Origin: Kushneria aurantia DSM 21353
GTDB lineage: Bacteria; Pseudomonadota; Gammaproteobacteria; Pseudomonadales; Halomonadaceae
DNA length: 64,000 nucleotides
Direction: 5' to 3'
Assembly: GCF_000382245.1 (NCBI RefSeq)
Contig: NZ_KB907875.1
Span: 11,770-75,769, forward strand
The position numbers and the translations under genes were made by a program. The notes below the pieces were generated by a model. That model was not told the DNA's origin. It saw only the letters and a list, made by a program, of their open reading frames with translations, and did no database searches. The number at the start of each line of letters is the position of its first letter. Within the stretch, counting starts at the first letter, position 1. Below, in pieces: positions 1-8,247 of this stretch.

Positions 1-376
1 GGCCCGGGCACGTCAGTAACCGCGACAGCGTGGCCCGAGACGGTCGATCCTGTGCCAATGGCGTCGTCCCGCGCGCATCGCTGCAGGCCAGCTGCCAGAG
101 CGGGTCACGACGCAGGGTGTCGGTATCGCCGAGGTCGATCCATCCCATCGCTCGCTGCAATACCAGGGGGCGCAGCTGACCGGCCAGCGAGTGGCGGATA
201 CGCAGCGGGTGGCGCGGGTCGACCAGGTTGTCCTCGAGCGCCTCGATCACGCCGCTGTTATCGAGGGCTTCACGCAGCAGCAGGGCGCCGCTGTCGCTGG
301 TGGTGCGTTGGCCGTCGAGCTCAACGCGGATGGACCCGTTGCAGGACGGAGTCCAGGGAGATAGGCTTTCACCCAT
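1..376 (-). CDS. IS1380-family transposase, N-terminal part, runs off the window edge
   Basis: The reading frame starts at an ATG at 376 (AGGAGG ten bases upstream) and stays open to base 1, giving about 125 residues. It has the IS1380 N-terminal pattern: a Ser-Asp-Ser-Gly-Ala-Leu-Leu-Leu-Arg-Glu block, then Asp-Pro-Arg-His-Pro, His-Ser-Leu, and Leu-Arg-Arg-Asp-Pro-Leu-Trp. These belong to the DDE transposase that cuts and pastes the element. The catalytic core lies outside the window, so I cannot tell whether the gene is intact. Family placement is by motif recognition and fairly secure; the exact IS name is not known to me. Confidence 0.85.
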   Translation of the reverse strand, partial: MGESLSPWTPSCNGSIRVELDGQRTTSDSGALLLREALDNSGVIEALEDNLVDPRHPLRIRHSLAGQLRPLVLQRAMGWIDLGDTDTLRRDPLWQLACSDARGTTPLAQDRPSRATLSRLLTCPG

Positions 377-487
377 GGCGAGTGGTCCTCCTGAATCTTG
401 TTCTGGCTGGAACAGATTGATTCTACAGGAGAAAACCACTCGTCATCTTCGTTTTTATCCCGCCCTCGTGAATAAGGCGGGATCAGG
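1..487 (-). mobile_element. IS1380-family insertion sequence, one end
   Basis: The element contains the transposase start and about 110 bp of upstream sequence. The outer end is placed near 487 because the bases there, read on the minus strand, start CCTGATCCCGCC, like the CC-starting terminal repeats of this family, and hold a TATCCCGCC/GGCGGGAT dyad (about 457-484). The partner end and any target duplication lie outside the window, so the boundary is an inference. Confidence 0.5.
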
Positions 488-572
488 ACTGCGATGTGCT
501 CAGGTGGGGCGTAGTCGTCTGGTGGTGTCTGCATTGCGCTCCCCTCCCATGCCAGCGGACATGGAGTCAACT

Positions 573-1276
573 CTACCAGTAATCAGGCTTGTCGGCTGGT
601 TTCTTGCGCGTGTGCACGCGCTCAGGGAACTGGTGCGCTTCGAGCTCTTCGCTGGAGATGCGGCGACGCATCCAGTCGGCGTTGTTCCGCAGAGAGCCTG
701 GCAGGGTCCGCTCGCCCCCCTTACGGTGAGGCACGATGATACCGACGCGTAGGTGTGGGAAGTCTGCCCGGATCGCCTCCAGGGCCGGCGCCTGGTCCGT
801 ATCCCCCGACACCAGGACGATCTGCTGGATCCGATCTTCTGGAGCGTCTCCCCAGCACTGCTTCGCCGCGAGGCGGTACATCGCGATGGCGATCCGGACG
901 TCCGTCTCCTTTTCTTCGAGGTTCCAGATATCGACCTGGTTTTGTCGAGAGGCCGGCACTTTCCTGGAGACAAAGCGCGGAGCCTTCCGGTGGTCCAGGC
1001 GATGGCGGCCCCAGTGGACCTTTACACCACACGGGCCTTGAGTGCCCGGACATAGATATCCTGGGCTTGCTTGGACTGCAGGCCGCGTGTGGCTAAAGCA
1101 GATTGCACGGGAGAGGTGAAGTAGTGGATCTCTGCCACTTGGCCGCGGGGATCGTGCTCGTGAATGATGGCACCAAGCAAGGACGGGAGATCGAGCCACT
1201 TGTACGACGTGCCTGCCAGTAGCCCATAGAACACGTTGTACCCGTCGATGAAGAAGGCAGTCCGCAAGATCTGCAA
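573..1276 (-). pseudogene. NYN-domain (PIN-like) ribonuclease, frameshifted
   Basis: The 5' part (TTG start at 1276) encodes Phe-Phe-Ile-Asp-Gly-Tyr-Asn, the first acidic motif of NYN nucleases, and stops at 1022 after Lys-Ala-Arg-Val-Val. The rest of the domain continues in another frame from about 1035: Glu-Lys-Glu-Thr-Asp-Val and Val-Ser-Gly-Asp-Thr-Asp supply the other acidic residues, ending at 573. Removing two bases (an extra GT near 1033-1036) gives a continuous 233-residue protein, and the repaired length is divisible by three. NYN proteins are metal-dependent RNases, but the present gene should make only an 84-residue stub. A sequencing error is possible. It sits next to the IS1380 end, in a patch of low conservation. 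Confidence 0.7.
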
Positions 1277-1296
1277 GAGATAAGCCCCCTGGAAAC

Positions 1297-1326
1297 GAAG
1301 AAACCGGCACGGTGGCCGGTTTCTTC
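1297..1326. terminator. Perfect 12-bp hairpin
   Basis: GAAGAAACCGGC at 1297-1308 pairs perfectly with GCCGGTTTCTTC at 1315-1326 around a 6-base loop. There is no long T-tract. It lies about 200 bp beyond the motB stop on the minus strand and just upstream of the NYN pseudogene, so it most likely ends motAB read-through. Confidence 0.5.
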
Positions 1327-1525
1327 ACCCCGACTGCCAGCGAACTGAATCGCTGCGTACAGGGTTGAGTCGTGAAACTAGTCTCACTCATCTTGACGGC
1401 CCCGTCAACAAGGGAGCAGTCCAGGCAAGGTGGGCGGCCCTGGCGTTTGTTCTGCCCTCTCAACGACTACCAATAACAGCAGCAGCTATTTCCACGGCGC
1501 ACATTCCCTCACATTAGCCAGTTGC

Positions 1526-2191
1526 TCACTCCGCCACCTGCTGCCTGAGCAGTATCTCGACGCGCCGGTTGGCAGCGCGACCCTCGGGGGTGTCATTACT
1601 TTCCACCGGCCGGGTGTCGGCATAGCCCACCGCACGCATGCGGGAGGGGGCGATCCCCATGCTCTGCAGGTAGCGCACAACGGCAATCGCACGGGCTGAC
1701 GAAAGCGCCCAGTTGGAGGGGAAACGGAGCGTATCGATGGGGACGTTATCGGTATGCCCTTCTACCGAAATCTGACCGTCAAAACTCGCCAGCTGATCGG
1801 TCAGACTGGCGATCACTTCCTGCCCCCGCGTCGTCAGGCTGGCCTCACCGCTGCCGAACAGCAGGCTATTGTCGATACGCAGCGTGATGCCTTCGCGCCC
1901 CGTCAGTACGCTGACGCCCTGCATCTTCAATCCGCTGAAGCGGGGATGCAGCCCCTGATGGGCAGGTTGAAGGCCGCTGGCGCGCTGGGCCAGCGACGAG
2001 GCGTCGCTGGCCAGCCCGACGCGCCTGTTGTCATCGGCTTCGCCGCTGCCCTGCGGAATCAGGGTCAGCAGCAGCACAAAGAAAGTGATCAGCAGCGTCA
2101 GCATATCGAGATAGCTGGTCAGCCAGCCCTCTTCGGCCTCGCCTGCATCGGTGGAAGGCTCCAGCACCCGCTCTGTTTCGTGATCGAGCAT
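1526..2191 (-). CDS. motB: Flagellar stator protein MotB/PomB type
   Basis: This 221-residue protein has the MotB plan: a short cytoplasmic N-terminus, one membrane helix (about 24-45) that carries the ion-binding aspartate (Asp29, in Trp-Leu-Thr-Ser-Tyr-Leu-Asp-Met-Leu), and a periplasmic OmpA-like peptidoglycan-binding domain (about 110-220) with Gly-His-Thr-Asp-Asn-Val-Pro and Asn-Arg-Arg-Val-Glu-Ile. With MotA it forms the ion-driven stator that turns the flagellum. It starts 4 bases after the motA stop, and its ribosome site lies inside the end of motA, so the two are co-translated. I cannot tell from sequence whether protons or sodium ions drive it. Confidence 0.9.
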   Translation of the reverse strand: MLDHETERVLEPSTDAGEAEEGWLTSYLDMLTLLITFFVLLLTLIPQGSGEADDNRRVGLASDASSLAQRASGLQPAHQGLHPRFSGLKMQGVSVLTGREGITLRIDNSLLFGSGEASLTTRGQEVIASLTDQLASFDGQISVEGHTDNVPIDTLRFPSNWALSSARAIAVVRYLQSMGIAPSRMRAVGYADTRPVESNDTPEGRAANRRVEILLRQQVAE

Positions 2192-2195
2192 GATG

Positions 2196-2996
2196 TCACT
2201 CCTCTACCGGACGCTGCTTCACATTGGGATCGCGAATCTCGTCACGGTAGCTGGCCACGAAGGTGTTGAGGGTGTCCTCGATAAAGGAGGGCTGACGCCT
2301 TTTGGTGATCAGGGAGATACCTTCCAGCACCATATTCATGGTAATCAGGCGCTCTTCGGTGCGACGTTCGAGTTTCACGGCAACCGGCTTGAAGAGCAGG
2401 TTGGCCAGCAGAATACCGTAGAAGGTCGTCAGCAGTGCCACTGCCATCTGCGGCCCGATGGACGACAGGTCGCTGGCCTCCATGACCGCCATCATGTTGA
2501 CCAGCCCCACCAGGGTACCGATCATGCCGAAGGCCGGAGAGTAATTTGCCATGGTGCGAAAAATCTGCGCTTCGGCATGCTCGCGCGCCTTGAGCCGGGC
2601 GATGCGCCAACGCAATACGGCAAAGATTTCGTCTGTCTTGACGTTGGCGATCAACATCTGAATACCGGAGCGAAGAAAGGGGTTCTGGGTATACTGAAGC
2701 TCCTCCTCGACCGCATGAATATCACTCTGAAACCAGAGCCGTGACATCTTGACCAGTTCGTTGATGTCATCCTGTACATAGGTATTTTCACGCCGGAACA
2801 CCACACCCACAAGGCGTACCACACGCACTACCTCTTTCAGGGGATAGCTGATAAAGGTGGCCGCCAGGGTACCGGTCAGCACGATCGCCAGCCCCGGTAA
2901 ATTGATAAAAAGCTCGGCGGATTCCGCTGTCAGGAAGACGACAGTCACCAGCAGCAATACACTGGCGACGATGCCGATCAGCGTCGATGGATTCAT
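2196..2996 (-). CDS. motA: Flagellar stator protein MotA/PomA type
   Basis: This 266-residue inner-membrane protein is from the MotA/TolQ/ExbB proton-channel superfamily. There are two N-terminal helices (about 5-50), a long cytoplasmic loop with Arg/Glu-rich segments that would touch the rotor, and two further helices near 150-210 with the Pro-Ala-Phe-Gly-Met-Ile-Gly-Thr-Leu-Val-Gly-Leu motif. The ATG at 2996 is preferred over upstream starts because GGGAGAG lies seven bases before it. It is the first gene of the motAB operon and has a FliA-type promoter about 180 bases upstream. Confidence 0.92.
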   Translation of the reverse strand: MNPSTLIGIVASVLLLVTVVFLTAESAELFINLPGLAIVLTGTLAATFISYPLKEVVRVVRLVGVVFRRENTYVQDDINELVKMSRLWFQSDIHAVEEELQYTQNPFLRSGIQMLIANVKTDEIFAVLRWRIARLKAREHAEAQIFRTMANYSPAFGMIGTLVGLVNMMAVMEASDLSSIGPQMAVALLTTFYGILLANLLFKPVAVKLERRTEERLITMNMVLEGISLITKRRQPSFIEDTLNTFVASYRDEIRDPNVKQRPVEE

Positions 2997-3505
2997 GCAA
3001 GTCTCTCCCACATCAGCCTGAAAAATAAACCGGATGCCCGCTGCCGGCCGGGACGATACGCTGCCCAGGCGGCGTATCGCCCCGGCCTCCAGGCGAGACA
3101 GGTCCACGAATGAAGGTGAATGCCGGGCCGAAGGACACCGCCATCCATGGACCTTTCAATTGATTTCAAACTCGATGCTTATCGGCCTCTATAGCGAAAA
3201 ATTGACCCTGAAAGATGTCGCTATTTACATCGCCCGTTAAATATTCACGCTCGCATGATTAGCTGTAAAAGGAAGATTTTTAAAATCTTACCTCATATTT
3301 TCAGCAAAAATGAACGTGGCAAGATGCGACGTTATGACGCGCCGCCGCCGACAACTTGCCTGGCCCTGACGCTTCGCTATAGACTCAGAACATATTTCCC
3401 GTCATGAGGTATTCGTCCAATGCGCCATTGATGCCGCCGTCGTTCTGACGGCCAGTCTCCACCTGCCCCCAGCCGGGGGAGCTACTGGCATTAATGGAGT
3501 TTTCC
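2997..3505. other. Intergenic region between divergent motA and the ABC-F gene
   Basis: No gene is supported in these 509 bases. They hold the FliA promoter of motAB, a 17-bp AT-rich palindrome at 3273-3289 (AAGATTTT, T, AAAATCTT), and the ribosome site of the ABC-F gene. Confidence 0.6.
3179..3205 (-). promoter_or_regulatory. Sigma-28 (FliA) promoter for motAB
   Basis: On the minus strand TCAATTTT (3205-3198) is followed by an 11-base spacer and GCCGATAA (3186-3179). The -10 element matches the FliA consensus exactly and the -35 element resembles TAAAGTTT/TCAAG-type boxes. It lies upstream of motA. Confidence 0.75.
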
Positions 3506-5119
3506 ATGACGAACCCCTTCATTACCCTCGAAGAGATCGCCTGCGTGCTACCGGATGGCAGGACACTCTTTCGTGAACTCGGTGAACACTTCGATACTCG
3601 GGCAACCGGGCTGGTGGGCCGCAACGGTATGGGAAAGACCGTACTGGCGCGCATCATGGCCGGGCAGATCGCTCCGACCTCCGGTCACTGCCGACGCTCA
3701 GGCGAAGTACACTATCTCGCTCAACAGGTCGCCCGCCCTGCCCATGGCAGCCTGGCCCGGCTGATCGGCGTGGACACCACACTTGACGCCCTGACCCGCA
3801 TCGAAGCAGGCAGCACTGCATCGCATGATTTCGATCTCGCAGGCGATAACTGGGACCTTCGTCAGCGCCTGCAACACGCTCTGGAACGTCACGGGCTGGG
3901 CCACCTCGATCCCGATCGGCCCATCGCAGCGCTCAGTGGCGGCGAGGCAATGCGTGCCGCCCTGATTGGCGCCGAGCTTTCCCGCGCCGATTTCCTGATT
4001 CTGGATGAACCCACCAATCATCTGGACAGGGAGAGCCGCCAGGCGCTGATCGAGTGGCTCGGCCGCTGGCCGTATGGACTGGTCGTGGTCAGCCATGACC
4101 GCCGGCTGCTGGACAGCATGACAAACATCGTGGAACTCTCTTCAAGCGGCCTGCAGCGTTACGGCGGCCATCATGGCTTCTATGCGGCATGCCGCCAGCA
4201 GGAGCGACATAACGCCCTTAAGCGCCCCGAAAACGCCAAACGAGAACGCGCAAAGACGGAAAAATCTCTTCAGCAGCAGCGCGAACGTCAGCAGCGGCGG
4301 CAGGCACGCGGCCAGCGGCAGGGAAAGCATGCCAACCAGGCCAAAATCCTGCTGGATGGCCAGAAAGAGAGAAGCGGCGCTACGGCGGGCAGACTGCAGC
4401 AGCGACAACAGGAGGCTCGCCAGAAGGCGGCTGACGATGTCGATCAGGCACGCCAACAGATCAAAAGCGAAGCCGGCATCCGGGTACATGACAGCGGGAT
4501 GTCGCCGCCAGCTCGAAGCGTCATAGTGTCACTGGAGGCCGTCACATTACCTTTCCCCGAGGATGCCGAGAATAGTCTCGACCTGCGCCTGGCAGGCCAA
4601 CAGCGGCTGGGCGTGGTCGGCCCCAACGGCTGTGGTAAATCCACTCTGCTGAGGGTACTGGCCGGCGAACTTCAACCTGCTTCCGGCCAGTGCCGACTAC
4701 CTGCGCATAGCGCCTATCTCGACCAGTCCCTGCGCCAGCTGGATGCCACCCGTTCGGTTCTGGATCAGCTACGGGAAGTCAGCCCTGAAGCGGCCGCCGG
4801 TGAACTGCGGATGCGGCTGGCACAGCTCGACCTCGACGCCGACCGGATTACCAGACCCGGTGGCCTGCTCAGCGGCGGCGAGCGGCTGAAAGCAGCGCTC
4901 GCCTGCGTGCTCTATGCACAGCCGCCGGCACCGCTGCTTCTGCTGGACGAGCCCGGCAACCATCTCGATCTGGCGTCGCTGGAAGCGCTGGAAACCATGC
5001 TGCGCGGCTATCGCGGCGCACTGGTGGTGGTCTCTCACGACGACGCCTTTCTCGACAACCTTGAACTGACGGACAGGCTCAGCGCCACCGGACAGGGGTG
5101 GCGTCTGGAGCCCTGGTGA
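3506..5119 (+). CDS. ABC-F family ATPase (duplicated ATP-binding cassettes)
   Basis: This 537-residue cytosolic protein has two ABC ATPase domains and no membrane segment. Domain 1 has Walker A Gly-Arg-Asn-Gly-Met-Gly-Lys-Thr, Leu-Ser-Gly-Gly-Glu and Asp-Glu-Pro-Thr-Asn-His-Leu-Asp. Domain 2 has Gly-Pro-Asn-Gly-Cys-Gly-Lys-Ser, Leu-Ser-Gly-Gly-Glu and Asp-Glu-Pro-Gly-Asn-His-Leu-Asp. Between them (about 225-320) is a very Gln/Arg-rich coiled-coil linker, the part that enters the ribosomal E site in ABC-F translation factors. The ATG at 3506 (GGAG seven bases upstream) is preferred over the in-frame ATG at 3494. It appears monocistronic. Which ABC-F subgroup it belongs to is not clear to me. 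Confidence 0.88.
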   Translation: MTNPFITLEEIACVLPDGRTLFRELGEHFDTRATGLVGRNGMGKTVLARIMAGQIAPTSGHCRRSGEVHYLAQQVARPAHGSLARLIGVDTTLDALTRIEAGSTASHDFDLAGDNWDLRQRLQHALERHGLGHLDPDRPIAALSGGEAMRAALIGAELSRADFLILDEPTNHLDRESRQALIEWLGRWPYGLVVVSHDRRLLDSMTNIVELSSSGLQRYGGHHGFYAACRQQERHNALKRPENAKRERAKTEKSLQQQRERQQRRQARGQRQGKHANQAKILLDGQKERSGATAGRLQQRQQEARQKAADDVDQARQQIKSEAGIRVHDSGMSPPARSVIVSLEAVTLPFPEDAENSLDLRLAGQQRLGVVGPNGCGKSTLLRVLAGELQPASGQCRLPAHSAYLDQSLRQLDATRSVLDQLREVSPEAAAGELRMRLAQLDLDADRITRPGGLLSGGERLKAALACVLYAQPPAPLLLLDEPGNHLDLASLEALETMLRGYRGALVVVSHDDAFLDNLELTDRLSATGQGWRLEPW

Positions 5120-5167
5120 GATGGCGACGAATTTCTTGAGCGCTTTAGCGTAAACTTCAAGCTACTT

Positions 5168-5189
5168 GCGCCAGCCCAGTGTCTGGCGC
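5168..5189 (+). terminator. Hairpin after the ABC-F gene
   Basis: GCGCCAG (5168-5174) and CTGGCGC (5183-5189) form a perfect 7-bp stem with an 8-base loop, about 50 bases past the stop. No T-tract follows, so it may act with Rho or only protect the 3' end. Confidence 0.4.
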
Positions 5190-5370
5190 GGTCATTCGCC
5201 TGGAGCCTCCGCTGCCATAAGTTGTGCGGATCGGCAAAGTAGATCGCTATCACCGTTTTCAAAGCGATTTCGGCATGCTCCACCAATTCGCCAGCCGCAA
5301 TGTAAAGTCAAGCCACGAAGCGCACACCAAAACAAGCTGGATTTCATGAGAGCGCCGAGGCCCGCCCGGC

Positions 5371-6045
5371 TTACTGAAACGTACACCCCGATGCCTCGAG
5401 CGCACGATCTACCCACGAGCGGTCCACCCTGCCCTCCTTGATCGCGGCCATCTGTTTCTCTTCTGCGGCCTGCTTGGCACGAGCCGCTTCGAGTATTTCC
5501 CGAAGGCCGTCGAAGGGTACAGTGAGAACACCGTCACTGTCGCCGACTACCAGATCACCGGGCTCGACCACCATGCCGCCGAGGTTGATTGGCGTGTTGA
5601 TCTCTCCCGGGCCGTGCTTATAAGGGCCGCGGTGCGTCACGCCGGCGGCATAGGTCGGCAGGTTAACTTCAAGAAAGCCGTCGATGTCGCGAATCGCGCC
5701 GTAAAGCACGAAACCCGCGACACCGCGTTTGACCGCATGAGCCAGCATCAGCTCGCCCATCAGGGCATTGGTGATATCGCCACCGGCGTCGCAGACAATC
5801 ACGTCGCCCGGCTCAGCCATATCGATAGCCTTGTGCAGCATCAGGTTGTCACCGGGGCGGCTGCGCACGGTGAGCGCCGGGCCGGCCAGCACGCCGTCAC
5901 GATGCATTGGCCGCAGGTTGGCGCCACCGGCGAAAACTCGCGACATGCTGTCGCTGATAACGGCCACCGGCAGCGCCGCAAAAGCGGCAACGGTTTCTGC
6001 ATCCACGCAGCGCTGGCGGCTCAGTACTCTGTTTCCGATCGTCAT
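5371..6045 (-). CDS. RraA-family aldolase/decarboxylase (HMG/CHA aldolase-like)
   Basis: This 224-residue protein has the RraA-like fold signature Gly-Glu-Leu-Met followed by Gly-Val-Ala-Gly-Phe-Val and Gly-Ala-Ile-Arg-Asp-Ile-Asp, in which the Arg-Asp pair binds substrate and metal in 4-hydroxy-4-methyl-2-oxoglutarate/4-carboxy-4-hydroxy-2-oxoadipate aldolases and in RraA-like oxaloacetate decarboxylases. GGAGGG lies seven bases before the ATG. It follows the D-2-hydroxyacid dehydrogenase by 56 bases, so the likely scheme is oxidation of a hydroxyacid to a 2-oxoacid, then cleavage or decarboxylation here. The true substrate cannot be read from sequence, and a regulator-of-RNase-E role is unlikely in this setting. 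Confidence 0.82.
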   Translation of the reverse strand: MTIGNRVLSRQRCVDAETVAAFAALPVAVISDSMSRVFAGGANLRPMHRDGVLAGPALTVRSRPGDNLMLHKAIDMAEPGDVIVCDAGGDITNALMGELMLAHAVKRGVAGFVLYGAIRDIDGFLEVNLPTYAAGVTHRGPYKHGPGEINTPINLGGMVVEPGDLVVGDSDGVLTVPFDGLREILEAARAKQAAEEKQMAAIKEGRVDRSWVDRALEASGCTFQ

Positions 6046-6101
6046 TTCAATACCCTCCCATTCAAGACTTGCAAATCGGCGCTTTTGACGTCGTCCGGCG
6101 T

Positions 6102-7094
6102 TCAGGCGCTCTGCTGCGCTTGAAGCGAGACGTCGTTGATCAAACGGTTCGCGGCCAACGTTCTGCCGGCGAGCAGATCGACTATACCCTCCACCGCAAG
6201 AATGCCGACTCGAGTGCCGGCTTCGGCAGTGACACCGGCTACGTGCGGGCTGAGAATCACGCGGTCGGAACGCATCAGCGGGCTCACCTCGGCGGGAGGC
6301 TCCTGCTCGAAGGTGTCGAGGCCGGCACCGGCAATATGGCCGCTGTCCAGCGCCTCCAACAGGGCCTGCTCATCGATCAGTCCACCGCGCGAGGTGTTGA
6401 CCACATAGCTGCCGGATGGCATCAGGCGCAGGGTTTCGGCGTTAAGCAGATGCCGGCTGGCATCGGTCAGTGGACAGTGAAGGCTGACGACATCCGAACA
6501 CTCAAGCAGTGTTTCCAGCTCATCTATACGCTCAACGCCCAGCGCTTCGATGGCCTGCGCCGAGGCGTAGGGGTCGTAAACGGCGATTTTAAAACCCAGC
6601 CCGTGCGCCAGTCTGACCACTACGCCGGCAATGGCACCGGCGCCGATCAGACCCAGCCGCATGCCGGCAAGCTCGCGACCGACGAAACCGGCCTTCTCCC
6701 AGCGCCCCTGGCGCATGCCCTTGTCGAGCGGTGCCAACTGTTTGACCCTTGCCATGATCATGGCAAGGGTATGCTCTGCCACCGAAACGGCATTACCGCC
6801 GGCGGCACGAATGACCTGGATATTGTTGGCGGTAGCAGCTACCACATCGATATTGTCGACCCCGGCTCCGTGCTTGGAGATTACCTTCAATGATCTGGCA
6901 GCTTTGATCGCTCCGGCGCCGAAATTACCCATTCTTGACACCACACCGACCGGATCATGTCGCTCGATGTAATTGACCAGAGTCTGTTCAGAGGGGTAAG
7001 CAGGCATATGCACGATACAGTAGCCCGCTTTTTCAGCAATGCTACGTGCCTCACTGGCGAGATGAGGGCCTGTTACCAGGATGGTATTTGGCAT
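6102..7094 (-). CDS. D-isomer-specific 2-hydroxyacid dehydrogenase
   Basis: This 330-residue NAD-dependent oxidoreductase has the full catalytic set: Arg236 (Asn-Thr-Ser-Arg-Gly-Gly), Glu265 (Phe-Glu-Gln-Glu-Pro-Pro) and His284 (Ser-Pro-His-Val-Ala-Gly). The Rossmann motif Gly-Leu-Ile-Gly-Ala-Gly lies near 148-153, and Asp174 in Val-Tyr-Asp-Pro-Tyr favours NAD over NADP. The ATG at 7094 is preferred over a TTG six bases upstream. It is divergent from the LysR gene and is the first gene of an operon with the RraA-family enzyme. Phosphoglycerate dehydrogenase-like sequence features are generic; a catabolic hydroxyacid is the likelier substrate given the neighbouring TTT transporter. Confidence 0.88.
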   Translation of the reverse strand: MPNTILVTGPHLASEARSIAEKAGYCIVHMPAYPSEQTLVNYIERHDPVGVVSRMGNFGAGAIKAARSLKVISKHGAGVDNIDVVAATANNIQVIRAAGGNAVSVAEHTLAMIMARVKQLAPLDKGMRQGRWEKAGFVGRELAGMRLGLIGAGAIAGVVVRLAHGLGFKIAVYDPYASAQAIEALGVERIDELETLLECSDVVSLHCPLTDASRHLLNAETLRLMPSGSYVVNTSRGGLIDEQALLEALDSGHIAGAGLDTFEQEPPAEVSPLMRSDRVILSPHVAGVTAEAGTRVGILAVEGIVDLLAGRTLAANRLINDVSLQAQQSA

Positions 7095-7190
7095 GATCAA
7101 CTCTTTTGTCTCCCTTCTTCAATATCGACTTTTGTCAAATGCGATATCCCTCTTAAAGGATGTCTATCGCGCTCTCTTTAGAGACAGAAT

Positions 7191-7231
7191 ACAGATAGAT
7201 TTTTTGTACTAAAGCGAATAATATTATCTGT
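7191..7231. promoter_or_regulatory. Probable LysR operator between dehydrogenase and lysR
   Basis: ACAGATA (7191-7197) and TATCTGT (7225-7231) form a 7-bp inverted repeat. Inside it, TAAAGCGAATAAT (7210-7222) is identical to a 13-mer upstream of the TTT-1 receptor gene. The position between divergent regulator and target genes fits a LysR-type site. Confidence 0.55.
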
Positions 7232-7266
7232 CCAGTGAAGAAATTCTTAACCAGGCGGTGGGCGAT

Positions 7267-8148
7267 ATGGACACTCGACAACTGCGCACTCTGATTGCCA
7301 TTTCAGAGCAGGGAACCTTTGCCAAGGCGGCTTCAGAAGTCAATCTGACGCCGTCGGCAGTAAGCCAGCAGATCCATGCGCTTGAGCAGGAGCTGGACAC
7401 TCCCCTTTTTAATCGCGAAACGCGCCCGCCCAGCCTGAATCTACATGGCCTTCAACTGCTGGAGATGGCCAAAAATATTCTTAAAACGGTGGAGGAAACG
7501 CGCAATCAATTAAAAGGCAATAGCGTTTCCAGTACGCTTGCTGTCGGCTCTGTACGTACTAGCACAATCGGTCTTTTACCACGCGCTATCGTGGCGTTGC
7601 GGCAAACCTACCCGGAGCTGCACGTTAATCTTCGCGTGGGTATGTCGACGACGCTTTTAAATGATGTCAACGCCGGCCGTCTCGATATGGCCATCGTCGC
7701 TGAACATGCCGGCGTTTCACGTGATCTGCTCTGGTCGCCCTTCCTGCGCGAGCCGTTGGTAGTAATTGCGCCGCCGGATACGCCCGTCATGTCGGTCAGA
7801 AATCTTCTGGAAACCATGCCGCTGGTACGTTTTGCCAGCAACGTTCCGCTGGCTATTTTGATCGATAACGAACTGGCACGGCAGGATATCAGAACCCATG
7901 ACATCGCCGAGATCGATACCGTCCCGGCAATCGTAGAATGTGTATCGGCAGGTCTGGGCGTCGGCATCGTGCCGGATATCGCGGTACGCGAAAATGGCCG
8001 CGACATGCTGAAAATGCCGTTCGGAAATCCTCAGATTTATCGCCAGATCGGTACGGTCCAGCGCACCAGCTCGGCAAAATCCGAGCTCTTGATCGCCATG
8101 CACAATCAGTTGGCAGAAATGGCAGGCGAATTCGGCGTTTTCAGGTAA
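7267..8148 (+). CDS. LysR-family transcriptional regulator
   Basis: This 293-residue protein has an N-terminal winged helix-turn-helix (about 1-60), with Phe-Ala-Lys-Ala-Ala and Pro-Ser-Ala-Val-Ser-Gln-Gln-Ile typical of LysR DNA-recognition helices, then a periplasmic-binding-protein-like effector domain (about 88-290). The ATG at 7267 is chosen because homologous starts put the first helix immediately after Met-Asp; a GTG at 7258 is the alternative. It is divergent from the dehydrogenase operon and probably controls it and TTT-1, with the imported acid or its product as inducer. The gene ends in a clear terminator. Confidence 0.9.
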   Translation: MDTRQLRTLIAISEQGTFAKAASEVNLTPSAVSQQIHALEQELDTPLFNRETRPPSLNLHGLQLLEMAKNILKTVEETRNQLKGNSVSSTLAVGSVRTSTIGLLPRAIVALRQTYPELHVNLRVGMSTTLLNDVNAGRLDMAIVAEHAGVSRDLLWSPFLREPLVVIAPPDTPVMSVRNLLETMPLVRFASNVPLAILIDNELARQDIRTHDIAEIDTVPAIVECVSAGLGVGIVPDIAVRENGRDMLKMPFGNPQIYRQIGTVQRTSSAKSELLIAMHNQLAEMAGEFGVFR

Positions 8149-8203
8149 AGCAAAACGCATTATTGTGCTTTGAATAGCGTGACGTTTTCTTTAAACACAA
8201 CCC

Positions 8204-8239
8204 AAAAGCGGTGGCATTATGAATGTCACCGCTTTTTTT
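8204..8239 (+). terminator. Rho-independent terminator after lysR
   Basis: AAAAGCGGTGGCAT (8204-8217) pairs with ATGTCACCGCTTTT with one G-T wobble, and is followed by T residues. It lies between the convergent lysR and tctA genes and may also stop the opposite strand. Confidence 0.85.
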
Positions 8240-8247
8240 ATCCTTTA

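Noticed and set aside
5371-6045. Reading the RraA-family protein as a regulator of RNase E
   Set aside because: Its motifs fit the aldolase branch and it follows a hydroxyacid dehydrogenase; true RraA is usually found near menA or in other settings.
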